DNA of 64,000 nt, taken from assembly GCA_902521355.1 (NCBI GenBank), contig CABYRT010000006.1:1-64000 (forward strand), in the 5' to 3' direction. The notes below the pieces were generated by a model. It was given only the letters and a program-made list of their open reading frames with translations, made no database searches and was not told the DNA's origin. Within the stretch, counting starts at the first letter, position 1. Each line of letters begins with the position of its first letter. Source of the DNA: an uncultured Pelagibacteraceae bacterium. Its GTDB lineage: Bacteria; Pseudomonadota; Alphaproteobacteria; Pelagibacterales; Pelagibacteraceae. The translations under genes were made by a program, and so were the position numbers. This document shows, piece after piece, positions 8,900 through 18,930 of this stretch.

Positions 8900-9598
8900 T
8901 TAAATTTTATATAGCAAAAACTCTTCTTCACCAGAGTTAAATAGAAAAATTTTTTTCCATTTAATATCATTTAATGCCGAGGATGCTTTTTCACCCATAC
9001 ACATAAGATTGGTCTCCATCCAAATGCTATCCAAGTTATGTTTTTTTATGATTTTATAGAAAGTTCTCGCGCTGTTTTCAGAATATATAAATACAACATC
9101 TGGCACTGAAGATTTAATATTAATTAAAAAATTATCATCCAGATTTTCATTTGGTATTGCTGTATAATTTTTGACTCTCTTAACTATATAATTTTCTGAA
9201 ATTAAATCTTTATCAAGATCATAAGATACTATTTCACCACTAACATATAGCATTGATCCAGTTTTTGGATTAAAATTTTGCAAAATTAATTCTTTAAGAT
9301 TATTAACATTTCCTTCAGCACAAAAGATATTTTGAAAACCTAGTTCTTTTGCTTTTCTCTCTGTTGCGTTACCAACACAAAAACAGATTATATTTTTATC
9401 AATTTTTGATGTATCTAAATTTTTTATAGCATTGGCACTAGTAAAAATAATTGCTTTAAATTGTTCAAATATTGGGTCTTCTATTTCTTTTTTTTTAATT
9501 TGTAACAGAGGTAAGTGTGAAACTTTATGTTTCATAGAACTAAATTTTAAAATTAGTTCTTTGCTATCTTCCATTGGTCTAGTTAATAAAATATGCAT
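8900..9598 (-). CDS. hemD: Uroporphyrinogen-III synthase
   Basis: A 232-residue protein of the HemD fold. The start ILLTRPMEDS, the central FTSANAIKNL segment, VYFYSENSARTF-like region (seen as VFIYSENSARTF) and the C-terminal MCMGEKASSAL stretch fit the family. HemD sequences are poorly conserved, so part of the confidence comes from context: it begins 2 bases after the hemC stop on the same strand. The enzyme closes hydroxymethylbilane to uroporphyrinogen III, the substrate of HemE encoded at 59.2 kb in this window. Confidence 0.88.
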   Translation of the reverse strand: MHILLTRPMEDSKELILKFSSMKHKVSHLPLLQIKKKEIEDPIFEQFKAIIFTSANAIKNLDTSKIDKNIICFCVGNATERKAKELGFQNIFCAEGNVNNLKELILQNFNPKTGSMLYVSGEIVSYDLDKDLISENYIVKRVKNYTAIPNENLDDNFLINIKSSVPDVVFIYSENSARTFYKIIKKHNLDSIWMETNLMCMGEKASSALNDIKWKKIFLFNSGEEEFLLYKI

Positions 9599-9599
9599 A

Positions 9600-10511
9600 C
9601 TAATTTTTATAAGAACCTTTTGATTGTAATTTAAGTTTTTCTCCGATCATTCTACTAACAGTTTCTATTTTATCTTTTTTTACTGTTTCTCTAATAAAAT
9701 ACCTCATTTTGCCATCGACAGAAAAGAGCTCTGTTACCAAGTCTACATTTTCACCAGTGATTTTTGCAAATACCCCTACTGCGGTATCGCAATCTCCTTC
9801 TAGAACTTTCAAAACCTCTCTTTCGGCATTTGCTACAATTCTAGACTCAATATCATTAATCTTTTCTAGCAAATCTATAATATCACTATCATTTTTTTTA
9901 CACTGTATTGCAATAATTCCTTGTCCAGCACAAGGTATGAGTTCATCAACACTAAATTCTTGTGTGATTTTATTTTGTAATTTTAATGAATCTATGCCAG
10001 CTTTAGAAAGTAGTATTGCATCAAATTCACCATTTTCTAATTTTTGAATTCTTGTATCTACATTTCCTCTGATTAATTTATATTTTAAATCAGATCTTTT
10101 TTTCTTTAATTGAAATTCCCTTCTGAAGGAAGAGGTGCCAATTATAGAGTTAGGTGCTAGATCCTCAAATTTTGTATTGTTTTTGCTAATTAATATTTCA
10201 TTTGGTGAATTTCTTTTTAAAAAATTGTTTGTCAAAAGACTTTCTGTTTCGATTGTTGGCATATCTTTTAGTGCATGCACAGCAATATCAATATCTTCAT
10301 TAAGTAATTCTTTTTCAATTTGCTCTGCAAATAATCCTTTGCCACCTATATCAGACAACCGTTGGTCTTGTTTTTGATCTCCTGTTGTTACTATTTTTTT
10401 TAGTTTTATTTCATTTGGAAAAATTTTATTTAATTCATTTTTTACTTTTTCCGCGTAAATTAATGCTAACTTGCTACCTCTAGTTCCAATTGTTAGAGTA
10501 TTTTTTTTCAT
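9600..10511 (-). CDS. hemC: Hydroxymethylbilane synthase (porphobilinogen deaminase)
   Basis: A 303-residue enzyme that polymerises four porphobilinogens. It begins with TIGTRGSKLAL, contains the DIAVHALKDMPT active-site segment and TSSFRR, and has the cofactor-attachment Cys in EGDCDTAVG. All are hallmarks of the family and the length is normal. It is the first gene of a minus-strand run hemC-hemD-mscS-yggT-folD with gaps of a few bases or overlaps. It is divergent from tsaD across a 58-base AT-rich gap that should hold both promoters. Confidence 0.97.
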   Translation of the reverse strand: MKKNTLTIGTRGSKLALIYAEKVKNELNKIFPNEIKLKKIVTTGDQKQDQRLSDIGGKGLFAEQIEKELLNEDIDIAVHALKDMPTIETESLLTNNFLKRNSPNEILISKNNTKFEDLAPNSIIGTSSFRREFQLKKKRSDLKYKLIRGNVDTRIQKLENGEFDAILLSKAGIDSLKLQNKITQEFSVDELIPCAGQGIIAIQCKKNDSDIIDLLEKINDIESRIVANAEREVLKVLEGDCDTAVGVFAKITGENVDLVTELFSVDGKMRYFIRETVKKDKIETVSRMIGEKLKLQSKGSYKN

Positions 10512-10569
10512 AAAACTTATTTTTATTACAATCTTATAGATTAATTGTAATAATTATAAAAAATAATTT

Positions 10570-11643
10570 ATGACCAAAAAATCAATAATTCTAGGAATAG
10601 AAACTAGTTGTGATGAAACTGCTGTTGCATTAGTTCAGGATACCGGTAATGATATCCCAAAAATACTATCAAACATAGTATCTAGTCAATTTGATATTCA
10701 TAGAGAATTTGGTGGAGTTGTTCCTGAACTGGCTGCGCGATCACATGTAGAAAAAATAAATTTAATTGCAAATAAAGCTATTCTTGAAAGTAAAATAAAG
10801 ATTAATGAAATTTCTGGAGTAGCATGCACATCTGGTCCTGGATTAATAATATGTCTTAGTGTTGGTTTAAATTTTGCAAAGGGTATGGCATCTACTCTAA
10901 AAATTCCTTTCATTGGTATTAACCATTTGGAGGGGCATGCACTTAGTCCAAAATTACACACAAAACTAGAATATCCTTATTTACTTTTACTAATATCTGG
11001 AGGTCATTCTCAATATTTAAGTGTAAATGGCTTAGGAAATTATAAAAGATTAGGTACAACCATTGATGATGCGCTAGGAGAAGCTTATGATAAAACAGCA
11101 AAGATTTTAGGGATAGAATTTCCGGGGGGTCCTAAGTTAGAAGAATTTGTAAAAAGAGGTGATCCTAATAAATTTAAATTACCAAAACCTATTCTAGATA
11201 AAGGGGGTTGCAACTTGTCTTTCGCAGGACTTAAAACAGCTATTTTAAGAACATCAAAAGAGATAAAAAATGAACAAGAGAAATTTGATCTTGCCGCTTC
11301 ATTCCAGAAAACCATAGAAGAAATATTACATGTTAAAACTGAAAATGCATTTAAAGAATTTAAGCAAATAAATAAGACAGATAAATATAATTTTGTTGTA
11401 GCTGGTGGTGTAGCTGCAAATAGTGGAATAAGAAATAAGTTAACAAAAGTCAGTGAAGAGAATAATTTTAAACCAATATTTCCAGACCTAAAGTTATGTG
11501 GAGATAATGCAGCAATGATTGCGATGGTAGGGTTAGAAAAATACAAGGTAAAAAATTTTGATAGTTTAAATTTAATTGCTAATCCAAGATTGGCCTTAGA
11601 TAAGAACGCAAAATTTTTAAAAGGTGCTGGGGTAAAACTTTAG
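10570..11643 (+). CDS. tsaD: tRNA N6-threonylcarbamoyladenosine transferase subunit TsaD
   Basis: A 357-residue ASKHA-fold protein that attaches threonylcarbamoyl to A37 of ANN-decoding tRNAs. It has the opening GIETSCDETAVALV, the metal-binding NHLEGHAL motif (HxxxH) near residue 118, ISGGHSQ, DDALGEAYDKTAK and the late VAGGVAANSGIR and GDNAAMIA motifs. It is complete. Divergence from hemC is the usual alphaproteobacterial arrangement. The stop TAG overlaps the GTG start of the next gene by one base, so the downstream gene is probably coupled to it. Confidence 0.97.
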   Translation: MTKKSIILGIETSCDETAVALVQDTGNDIPKILSNIVSSQFDIHREFGGVVPELAARSHVEKINLIANKAILESKIKINEISGVACTSGPGLIICLSVGLNFAKGMASTLKIPFIGINHLEGHALSPKLHTKLEYPYLLLLISGGHSQYLSVNGLGNYKRLGTTIDDALGEAYDKTAKILGIEFPGGPKLEEFVKRGDPNKFKLPKPILDKGGCNLSFAGLKTAILRTSKEIKNEQEKFDLAASFQKTIEEILHVKTENAFKEFKQINKTDKYNFVVAGGVAANSGIRNKLTKVSEENNFKPIFPDLKLCGDNAAMIAMVGLEKYKVKNFDSLNLIANPRLALDKNAKFLKGAGVKL

Positions 11644-12548
11644 TGAAAATTTATAAAGAAAATAAATTAGAAGTTGAAGACTTTCTTATAGTAAGTTTTT
11701 TTACCCAAAATTATAAAGATAAGGCTGATAGATTAATAAATTCTCTTAATAATTTTAATCTTAATTATAAAATATTTGAAGTTCCAACTATTCATTATTC
11801 TAAAAGCGATAAAGGATCTAATGATATTAATTATTGTATGCCTAAACTAATACTAGATATGCTAAAACAATTTAAAGTACCAATTATTTTTTTAGATTGT
11901 GATTTGGTTGTAATGAAAGAGCCAAAATTATTTTATTCACTAAAAGAAAAAAATATAGATTTTGCTATATATAACTGGTTAGAAGACCCTGAGAATGATG
12001 GATACTTGCCACTAAAACTCAAAATTAATTCCGAGAGAGGCGAGATAGAGGAAACTTATTATATAAATAGTGTGAACGTAAAACTTTTAAATAATCCAAA
12101 AAAAGAAGTACAACTTTTCTCAAGTGGAGGGGTAGCTTATTTCTCAGAAAATAATTCATCCATCAACGTTTTAAATGAATGGTTAGAAAATATAATTAAA
12201 TACCCTAAAGCACCAGATGATCAATTATTAGACCACACTTTTAATTATTCATCTACTGTAAGAAAAAATTTAAAAGTTGAATGGTTAGATAAAAGTTATT
12301 GTAGAGTGTTCTGGTGGATTTTTTCTCAACCAATTATTGACCACCCCGGACAAATGTCTCATAGAGTAAATGATAATTTTTTTAAAATAACTGGAAAAGA
12401 AAGATTTAAAATTGAAAACACAATTAAGAGAAATAGTAGTAAAGTTTCAAAAGAATTTATAATTGATGCTAAAAATAAAAAAATATTAAAAGTAGAAAAA
12501 GGAAAAATATTTGTTGTAAGAAGCTTTACAGAAAGCGTGTATGTTTAA
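11643..12548 (+). CDS. Putative GT-A-fold glycosyltransferase-like protein
   Basis: A 301-residue protein beginning at a GTG that overlaps the tsaD stop (TAGTG). The segment VPIIFLDCDLVVMKEP at about residues 78-93 looks like the DxD metal/nucleotide-sugar-binding strand of GT-A enzymes. SSGGVAYF and a later Asp-Asp pair (PDDQLLDH) are also like nucleotide-diphospho-sugar transferases that handle short sugar chains. I do not recognise a specific family. There is no signal peptide. It sits where many alphaproteobacteria have gpsA after tsaD, so this is a local replacement. Function is inferred from motifs only. Confidence 0.6.
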   Translation: MKIYKENKLEVEDFLIVSFFTQNYKDKADRLINSLNNFNLNYKIFEVPTIHYSKSDKGSNDINYCMPKLILDMLKQFKVPIIFLDCDLVVMKEPKLFYSLKEKNIDFAIYNWLEDPENDGYLPLKLKINSERGEIEETYYINSVNVKLLNNPKKEVQLFSSGGVAYFSENNSSINVLNEWLENIIKYPKAPDDQLLDHTFNYSSTVRKNLKVEWLDKSYCRVFWWIFSQPIIDHPGQMSHRVNDNFFKITGKERFKIENTIKRNSSKVSKEFIIDAKNKKILKVEKGKIFVVRSFTESVYV

Positions 12549-12557
12549 TTTGAAAAT

Positions 12558-12971
12558 ATGAATTATTGGTTATTAAAATCAGAACCAAATGTTTGGTCTA
12601 TTGATCAACAAATTAAAGCTGGAACCAAAGGTGCTGACTGGGATGGAGTAAGAAATTATCAAGCAGCAAATAATTTAAAAAAAATGGAGAAGGGAGATCT
12701 TTGTTTTTTTTATCATTCAAACATTGGTAAAGAAATCGTTGGAATTGTTGAAGTAATTAAAACAGCATTTATCGACCCAACAGATGAAGAGAAGCGATTT
12801 GTAGCAGTGAGAGTTAAGTATAAAAGTAAAATAAAAACACCAGTTTCTCTTGAAAACATTAAAAAAAATAAAGATTTAAAAGATATTGCACTAATAAAAC
12901 AAAGCAGACTGTCTGTCATGCCAATTGACACTAAATGCTGGAAAATTATTTTGAAGATGGGTAGTATCTGA
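12558..12971 (+). CDS. EVE domain-containing protein
   Basis: A 137-residue protein that is one EVE domain of the PUA-like superfamily. Family features are the start YWLLKSEPNVWSIDQQ, WDGVRNYQAANNLKKM, the strand GDLCFFYHS and GIVEVIKTAFIDP. EVE domains form a pocket for modified bases in DNA or RNA. The stand-alone, roughly 140-residue version is widespread in Proteobacteria and is treated as housekeeping with an uncertain role. It follows the glycosyltransferase-like gene by 9 bases and precedes acs by 14. It is far from the methyltransferase island, so I do not link the two. Confidence 0.93.
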   Translation: MNYWLLKSEPNVWSIDQQIKAGTKGADWDGVRNYQAANNLKKMEKGDLCFFYHSNIGKEIVGIVEVIKTAFIDPTDEEKRFVAVRVKYKSKIKTPVSLENIKKNKDLKDIALIKQSRLSVMPIDTKCWKIILKMGSI

Positions 12972-12985
12972 GAAATTTATAACCC

Positions 12986-15007
12986 ATGCCAAAAAAAAAA
13001 GCTAAAAAAAAAAAGAGAAAAATAATCACTAGAAAGAAATCTAAGGTAAAATCTTTTGCACCAAAGCAAGAAAAAGAACTTATATATAAAACAAAAAAAG
13101 ATTGGATTAGTAAAGCTCTAGTAAATAAATCTCAGTACGAGAAAAAATATAAAGCTTCAATAAAAGATAATGACGGCTTCTGGAAAAAAGAAGGAAAAAG
13201 AATTAATTGGATAAAACCATATACAAAAATTAAAGATATCAAATATAGTAAATCTGATGTTAAGATAAAATGGTTTTATGATGGTACTCTTAATGCATCG
13301 GCAAATTGTATTGATAGACACTTAAAGAAGAATAAAGACAAAACTGCGATTATATGGGTTGGAGATGATCCTAAGGTTCAAAAGAAAATTTCTTATAAAG
13401 AATTGCACAAAGAAGTTTCTAAAGCTGCAAATGGTCTTAAAGAATTAGGAGTAAAAAAAGGTGATAGAGTAACAATTTATTTAACTATGATACCAGAACT
13501 TGCATATACCATGTTAGCTTGTGCAAGAATAGGGGCGGTACATTCAATAATCTTTGGTGGCTTTTCTCCAGATAGTATTTCTGGAAGAATAAATGATTGT
13601 GAATCAGATTATCTAATTACAGCCGATGAAGGTGTAAGAGGTGGAAAAATAATACCTTTAAAATCAATTGCTGACGAAGCTTTAGTAAATTGTCCAAATG
13701 TAAAAAAATGTATAGTTGTTAAAAGAACGGGAAATAGAATAAATTGGGATGAACGAAGAGATGTTTGGTACCACGAGTTAACAAAAAAAGTTTCAAATAA
13801 ATGTGAACCAGAAGAAATGAATGCAGAGGATCCCTTATTTATTTTATATACTTCAGGATCAACAGGAAAACCGAAAGGGGTGATGCATACAACTGGTGGG
13901 TATATGGTTTACGCATCAATGACCCATCAATATATATTCAATTATAAACCTAAAGATATTTATTGGTGTACAGCTGACATTGGTTGGGTAACAGGACATA
14001 GCTATATAATTTATGGACCATTATCCAATGGAGCAACAACAATAATGTTCGAAGGGATTCCAACTTATCCTGACAGTTCACGATGGTGGCAAATTGTTGA
14101 TAAGTATAAAGTAAACATTTTTTATACCGCTCCAACTGCAATAAGAGCTTTAATGAGAGAAGGTGATAAACCTGTTAAAAAAACATCAAGAAAATCTTTG
14201 AAATTATTAGGAACAGTAGGTGAACCAATCAATCCTGAAGCATGGGAATGGTATTATAAAATAATTGGAGATTCTAATTGTCCAATCGTTGACACTTGGT
14301 GGCAAACTGAAACTGGTGGAATATTAATTAGTCCACAAACAGGAGCTATAAATTTAAAACCAGGTTCAGCAACAAAACCATTCTATGGAATTAAACCAGT
14401 AATAGTCAGTAAAGATGGAAAAGTTTTAAAGGGTGAAGCAGAGGGTCGTTTGTGTATCGCACAATCTTGGCCTGGTCAAATGCGGACGGTTTACGGAGAT
14501 CATCAAAGGTTTATTGATACATATTTTTCTCAATTTGATGGTAAATATTTTACAGGAGATGGATGCAGGAGAGATAAAGATGGATATTATTGGATCACAG
14601 GAAGAGTTGATGATGTAATTATTGTTTCAGGACACAATCTTGGAACTGCCGAAATAGAAAGTGCCTTTGTTGCTCATCCAAAAGTAGCAGAAGCTGCTGT
14701 TGTTGGATATCCACATGATATTAAAGGTAATGGTTTGTATTGTTATGTAACTTTAAATGTAGGTGAAAAATCAACTTTAGATTTAGAGAGAGATTTAAAG
14801 CTTTGGGTAAGAAAACAAATTGGTCCAATAGCTACACCAGATCTAATTCAATTTTCACCTGGACTTCCAAAAACTAGATCGGGCAAAATTATGAGAAGAA
14901 TTCTTAGAAAAATTGCAGCAAATGAACATGATCAATTAGGTGATACAACAACTTTGGCAGATCCAAGTGTAGTAAAAAGCTTAGTTGAGAATAGAAAAAA
15001 TACTTAA
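12986..15007 (+). CDS. acs: Acetyl-CoA synthetase (AMP-forming)
   Basis: A 673-residue cytoplasmic enzyme that turns acetate, CoA and ATP into acetyl-CoA. It has the adenylate-forming signature [22 protein letters not shown], the hinge and ATP-contact block [23 protein letters not shown], and the C-terminal [11 protein letters not shown] that carries the regulatory acetylated Lys in other bacteria. It is odd at the N-terminus. The first 22 residues contain 12 Lys and 2 Arg, and no alternative Met start occurs before the conserved region, so the basic tail appears genuine. The sodium/solute symporter encoded about 0.7 kb downstream is of a type that often carries acetate or similar acids. Confidence 0.95.
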   Translation: MPKKKAKKKKRKIITRKKSKVKSFAPKQEKELIYKTKKDWISKALVNKSQYEKKYKASIKDNDGFWKKEGKRINWIKPYTKIKDIKYSKSDVKIKWFYDGTLNASANCIDRHLKKNKDKTAIIWVGDDPKVQKKISYKELHKEVSKAANGLKELGVKKGDRVTIYLTMIPELAYTMLACARIGAVHSIIFGGFSPDSISGRINDCESDYLITADEGVRGGKIIPLKSIADEALVNCPNVKKCIVVKRTGNRINWDERRDVWYHELTKKVSNKCEPEEMNAEDPLFILYTSGSTGKPKGVMHTTGGYMVYASMTHQYIFNYKPKDIYWCTADIGWVTGHSYIIYGPLSNGATTIMFEGIPTYPDSSRWWQIVDKYKVNIFYTAPTAIRALMREGDKPVKKTSRKSLKLLGTVGEPINPEAWEWYYKIIGDSNCPIVDTWWQTETGGILISPQTGAINLKPGSATKPFYGIKPVIVSKDGKVLKGEAEGRLCIAQSWPGQMRTVYGDHQRFIDTYFSQFDGKYFTGDGCRRDKDGYYWITGRVDDVIIVSGHNLGTAEIESAFVAHPKVAEAAVVGYPHDIKGNGLYCYVTLNVGEKSTLDLERDLKLWVRKQIGPIATPDLIQFSPGLPKTRSGKIMRRILRKIAANEHDQLGDTTTLADPSVVKSLVENRKNT

Positions 15008-15633
15008 AAATTTATCAATTCGATAAATTCCTTTTTGACATTATCCCATTTTAAGATCATAGAATTCAAAACTATTTTTTTGTCTAAAGATTTTAATTCT
15101 TCAGCGATTGGAGACCATTCATATAATGAAAGAGCACTAGTATTAAATGGTAATGACTCATGATATTCATTCCAATTAATTTTTTCATATCTTTCAAGAA
15201 AATTTTTTTTTGCGTTTTCATAGAATTCCTTTGGCATTTCATTTTTATTAAGCTCATTATCTAAAATTTCAAAATAAATTTCTTTTGCTTTTTCAGTATC
15301 ATGTTGATTTCTGATATTTTTTAAAAAAGAGATTGTATAAAAAGTTAAATCTTGTAAGGCGGTTGAGTAAATATTCCATTTAGCTTTGTTAATTGAACCT
15401 AGAAATATCTCATCTTCAAACATCAATACATATTTTGCTCCCATTCTTGTTTTAAGATATCCATATAGTGTAACTTGGCTTACCCATGCAGATTTCTTTT
15501 GAATGAAATCTTTTAAATCAGAATAATTTTCGATTTTTTTTGTTTTTTTGAAGTATTTTAAAAATGGAATGAAATATTCCTTTAAATACTCAAATTTCAA
15601 ATCTTTGAGCTTTAGTTTGTATTTAATGCCCAT
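15004..15633 (-). CDS. Hypothetical protein, convergent with acs
   Basis: A 209-residue protein I do not recognise. It is soluble, rich in aromatic and charged residues, and predicted mostly helical, with no signal peptide or clear motif. It begins at an ATG at 15633 and its stop overlaps the acs stop by 4 bases on the opposite strand. Its codon use looks like its neighbours, and an intact reading frame of this length is good evidence that it is real. The 111-base gap upstream probably contains its promoter back-to-back with that of the symporter operon. Confidence 0.7.
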   Translation of the reverse strand: MGIKYKLKLKDLKFEYLKEYFIPFLKYFKKTKKIENYSDLKDFIQKKSAWVSQVTLYGYLKTRMGAKYVLMFEDEIFLGSINKAKWNIYSTALQDLTFYTISFLKNIRNQHDTEKAKEIYFEILDNELNKNEMPKEFYENAKKNFLERYEKINWNEYHESLPFNTSALSLYEWSPIAEELKSLDKKIVLNSMILKWDNVKKEFIELINF

Positions 15634-15744
15634 TTAAAACCAATATTACCACTTTTGCTATAAATATATGCCATTTTTTACTCTTTAATTATTACTTTAA
15701 ATGAGTATGAATTATATCTTTAACCTATAGGGAGGATTAAAATA

Positions 15745-16002
15745 ATGTCAAACAAAGAAAAGCACTGGGAAAAAACTAAAGGATTAATGATTATTACATT
15801 AATTATTTGGTTTGTTTTCGGTTATCTGATCTTCATGTTTGGTTCTGACCTAAACACTTCAAGTTTTATGGGATATCCATTAGCGTATTACATGTGTGCG
15901 CAAGGTTCCATCATTGCATTTGTGGTCCTTATTTTTTGGTTTGCAAATCGACAGGAAAAAATCGATGAAGAGTTTGGTTTTACCGAAAAGGAGGATGATT
16001 AA
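15745..16002 (+). CDS. DUF4212 sodium/substrate symporter small subunit
   Basis: An 85-residue membrane protein with two transmembrane segments, at about residues 13-33 and 45-67. The family pattern HWEKTKGLMIITLIIWFVFG near the start and WFANRQEKIDEEFGF near the end identify DUF4212. Members are always encoded directly upstream of a solute:sodium symporter and are thought to form a small subunit. A strong ribosome-binding site (GGGAGG, 10 bases before the ATG) is unusual in this window and suggests high expression. Its stop TAA overlaps the ATG of the large subunit (TAATG). Confidence 0.95.
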   Translation: MSNKEKHWEKTKGLMIITLIIWFVFGYLIFMFGSDLNTSSFMGYPLAYYMCAQGSIIAFVVLIFWFANRQEKIDEEFGFTEKEDD

Positions 16003-17840
16003 TGTTTAAAGGCAATTTTATTGACAACCTACCAAAAATTTACGGAACATATACTGGGGGCTTCATTGTATTCATCATATTGATGGCGATAGCGGAGCAA
16101 GCAGGTATGACTGCTAAAACGATTGGTATTTTGTTTGTCGCCTTTACAGTTTGTATATATGCCTTGATTGGGTATTTATCTAGAACTGTTCAGGTCGATG
16201 CTTATTATGTTGCTGGAAGACAGGTGCCAACAGTATTTAACGGAATGGCAACTGCAGCTGATTGGATGTCAGGTGCATCATTCGTTGCAATGGCTGGAGG
16301 TATTTACTTTGGTGGTTATACTTATATGGCTTTCTTAGTCGGATGGACTGGGGGATACGTTTTAGTATCATCACTTTTAGCACCATACTTAAGAAAATTT
16401 GGATGTTACACTGTGCCAGATTTCATTGGAACAAGATATGGCGGAAACTTTGCAAGATTCTGCGCTGTAGTTGTTTTAACATTGGCATCTTTCACTTATG
16501 TGACAGCTCAAATTAATGCAACAGGAACAATCGCATCAAGAGCACTAAGTATTCCATTTGAATTAGGAGTTTGGGTTGGACTAGTAAGTATTTTACTTTG
16601 TTCAATGCTAGGCGGAATGAGAGCAGTAACTTGGACACAGGTTGCTCAATACATAGTATTGATTATTGCTTATCTAATTCCAGTATTCTGGATTAGTAAC
16701 AAATCAGGCTTTGGTTTCTTTCCACACTTTATGTTAGGTGAGGAAGTAGCTAGATTAGGTGAACTTGAATCGCAATTTGGATTAGTTAAAAATGCTGCTG
16801 CAGACGTCAAAGCTGCAGGCGTACCAGGTGGTCTAAAATCTATCGCTGTATCACACGCAGGTGTGCCAGAAGGTGGAATGGCTGCATGGAAGTTTATTTC
16901 ATTAGCACTATGTATGATGGTAGGAACTGCTTCTTTACCACACATTTTAATGAGATACTTCACTACTCCAAGTGTTAAAGCTGCAAGAAAATCAGTGGCA
17001 TGGTCACTATTCTTTATTGCATTGCTTTATACTTCAGCGCCAATGCTTGCAACATTATCCAAGATCTCACTAATAGATCCAAACTTACCAACAGGTATCA
17101 TTGGAAAACCAATTGCTGAAATTATGCAAATTGAGTGGGTAAATGCTTGGATTAATGTAAAACAAGCCTTCATAGCAGACTTTAACGGAGATGGTATTCT
17201 TCAGTTAAATGAGTGGTTTATGAGAGGTGACGTAGTTGTACTAGCAACTCCTGAAGTTGCTGGATTACCATACGTAATCTCTGGACTAGTTGCTGCAGGA
17301 GGAATGGCTGCTGCGATGTCAACTGCTGATGGTCTAATTCTTGCTATCGCAAATGCTTTATCACATGATATTTATTACAAAATCATTGATCCAAAAGCGG
17401 ATGTAAGAAAAAGATTGTTAGTTGCTAGAGCACTTCTAATAGTTATTGGTGCCGCTGGAGCATACATTGCATCGATGAGGATCACTAGTATCCTTGGTGC
17501 AGTTGCTTGGGCATTTGACTTTGCAATGTCAGGATTGTTCTTCCCATTAATACTTGGTGTATGGTGGAAGAGAGCGACAAGACAAGGAGCAATTGCAGGT
17601 ATGATTGCAGGTCTTGCATCAGGAACAGCTTATCTAATTTATGTGTATCCTAAGTTTATGGGCAATGCACCTTGGTTAGGTATTGACCATTTACGTTTCG
17701 GTATAATCGGAGCGTCAGTCTGTTTAGTTGTAATGGTTGTAGTAAGTCTAATGACTGAAGAACCAGACAAAGCTACACAACAAATGGTAGATGAAGTACG
17801 TGTTCCATCAGGTAAGACAATACTTGGTAAACAACACTAA
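16002..17840 (+). CDS. Sodium:solute symporter large subunit (SSS family, ActP-like)
   Basis: A 612-residue inner-membrane carrier with about 13 transmembrane segments of the LeuT-type SSS fold. Diagnostic stretches are DAYYVAGRQVPTVFNGMATAADWMSG (positions about 66-91), SLPHILMRYFTTP and AAAMSTADGLILAIANALSHDIYY. An inserted hydrophilic segment at about 255-290, with Ala- and Gly-rich repeats, separates two helices. It is the partner of the DUF4212 subunit in the VC_2705-type subfamily, members of which take up acetate, propionate or related short acids. The nearby acs gene makes acetate plausible, but the substrate is inference. Expression ends at the GC-rich hairpin right after the stop. 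Confidence 0.94.
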   Translation: MFKGNFIDNLPKIYGTYTGGFIVFIILMAIAEQAGMTAKTIGILFVAFTVCIYALIGYLSRTVQVDAYYVAGRQVPTVFNGMATAADWMSGASFVAMAGGIYFGGYTYMAFLVGWTGGYVLVSSLLAPYLRKFGCYTVPDFIGTRYGGNFARFCAVVVLTLASFTYVTAQINATGTIASRALSIPFELGVWVGLVSILLCSMLGGMRAVTWTQVAQYIVLIIAYLIPVFWISNKSGFGFFPHFMLGEEVARLGELESQFGLVKNAAADVKAAGVPGGLKSIAVSHAGVPEGGMAAWKFISLALCMMVGTASLPHILMRYFTTPSVKAARKSVAWSLFFIALLYTSAPMLATLSKISLIDPNLPTGIIGKPIAEIMQIEWVNAWINVKQAFIADFNGDGILQLNEWFMRGDVVVLATPEVAGLPYVISGLVAAGGMAAAMSTADGLILAIANALSHDIYYKIIDPKADVRKRLLVARALLIVIGAAGAYIASMRITSILGAVAWAFDFAMSGLFFPLILGVWWKRATRQGAIAGMIAGLASGTAYLIYVYPKFMGNAPWLGIDHLRFGIIGASVCLVVMVVVSLMTEEPDKATQQMVDEVRVPSGKTILGKQH

Positions 17841-17852
17841 ATTAAACTTTTT

Positions 17853-17879
17853 GGGGGCGGGTACCGCCCCCATTTTTTT
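17853..17879 (+). terminator. Rho-independent terminator after the symporter operon
   Basis: A perfect 8-base-pair GC stem (GGGGGCGG / CCGCCCCC) with a GTA loop at 17853-17871 is followed by A and seven T. It begins 12 bases after the symporter stop. This is the clearest intrinsic terminator in the window and stands out sharply against the AT-rich background. Confidence 0.95.
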
Positions 17880-17886
17880 CAGGTAA

Positions 17887-18222
17887 ATGCCTATATATAT
17901 TTTAGTAATAGACTACATTTTAGGTATCATTATGTGGACTTTAATTGGAAGATCTGCAATGAATATTTTTCAAAAAGAAGATTCTGAATTCTTTTTTATG
18001 AAAGTATTTGTTAAATACACAAATCCAATTATTAAAATTTTTAAATTCATAACTCCTAGCTTCATTATAGGACCGTTAGTGCCACTTTATGTTGCATGGT
18101 TTTTTTACATGTTTAGATTTTATTTAATGCCTTATTTAATGGGTTATTCTGTTATGGGAATGTTATCGTTTCCATTAGAAAGTGAAATAGCTGCAGAAAT
18201 TTATAAAGTATTTGGTAAATAA
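17887..18222 (+). CDS. Small YggT-like or unknown membrane protein
   Basis: A 111-residue protein with hydrophobic segments at about residues 3-22, 55-80 and 85-105. The pattern of a first helix, a stretch with NPIIKIFKFITPSFIIGPLVP, then a second hydrophobic region is reminiscent of YggT proteins, but I would not assign it to that family. It starts 7 bases after the U-tract of the preceding terminator, so it needs its own promoter or read-through. It precedes rpe by 47 bases. Function is unknown. Confidence 0.7.
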   Translation: MPIYILVIDYILGIIMWTLIGRSAMNIFQKEDSEFFFMKVFVKYTNPIIKIFKFITPSFIIGPLVPLYVAWFFYMFRFYLMPYLMGYSVMGMLSFPLESEIAAEIYKVFGK

Positions 18223-18269
18223 TAATTCAAATATATTCAAAAATTGATAGTACTAGTTTTTATTTATTA

Positions 18270-18929
18270 ATGAAAAATATACAAATTTCACCTTCAATAC
18301 TTTCAGCAGATTTTAGTCAATTGGGTAGGGAGATTAAAAGATTAGAAGAAGGTGGTGCAGACTTAATTCATGTTGATGTAATGGATGGACACTTTGTTCC
18401 CAATATAACAATTGGGCCCCCAGTGATAAAAACTCTCAGAAATTATACAAAATTACCTTTTGATGTACATTTAATGATCTCACCGGTACACAAATATATT
18501 AAAAATTTTGCTGATGCTGGATCTGATATAATAACAATTCACCCTGAGGCCACTGATGATTTGATTGAGACAATTAATCTAATAAAACAATTAAAGAAAA
18601 AAGTAGGTATATCTTTAAATCCTAATACAGAAATAGATGTCATAGAAAAAACTTTAAAAGATATTGATTTAGTTTTAATAATGAGTGTATACCCAGGTTT
18701 TGGTGGTCAAAAATTTATACCGGAAGTCATTGGAAAAATAAAAAAACTATATCAAATAAAAAAAGCTAACAGCTTAAAATTTGATATTGAGGTTGATGGT
18801 GGAATAAATTTTTCCAATTCGAAGGAAGTTATATCAGCAGGAGCAAATATATTAGTTTCTGGAACAACCATATTCAAAGAAAACGACGGTGATATTAAAA
18901 AAAATATAGAAACTTTAAAATCAATGTAA
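18270..18929 (+). CDS. rpe: Ribulose-phosphate 3-epimerase
   Basis: A 219-residue TIM-barrel enzyme interconverting ribulose-5-phosphate and xylulose-5-phosphate in the pentose phosphate pathway. It begins ISPSILSADFSQLG and has HVDVMDGHFVPNITIGP with metal-binding His/Asp, DVHLMI, MSVYPGFGGQKF, and VDGGIN followed by the phosphate-binding SGTTIF. All active-site blocks are present and the length is standard. The heparinase-family gene begins 1 base after its stop, so the two are probably an operon with purH. Confidence 0.97.
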   Translation: MKNIQISPSILSADFSQLGREIKRLEEGGADLIHVDVMDGHFVPNITIGPPVIKTLRNYTKLPFDVHLMISPVHKYIKNFADAGSDIITIHPEATDDLIETINLIKQLKKKVGISLNPNTEIDVIEKTLKDIDLVLIMSVYPGFGGQKFIPEVIGKIKKLYQIKKANSLKFDIEVDGGINFSNSKEVISAGANILVSGTTIFKENDGDIKKNIETLKSM

Positions 18930-18930
18930 A

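Noticed and set aside
11085-11546. A 153-codon open frame antisense to tsaD
   Set aside because: It lies wholly inside a well-conserved gene, has no ribosome-binding site and no family resemblance; it is a shadow of tsaD codon usage.
12558-12971. EVE protein as part of a modified-base defence system
   Set aside because: It lies 24 kb from the methyltransferase, between housekeeping genes, and is the common stand-alone form.
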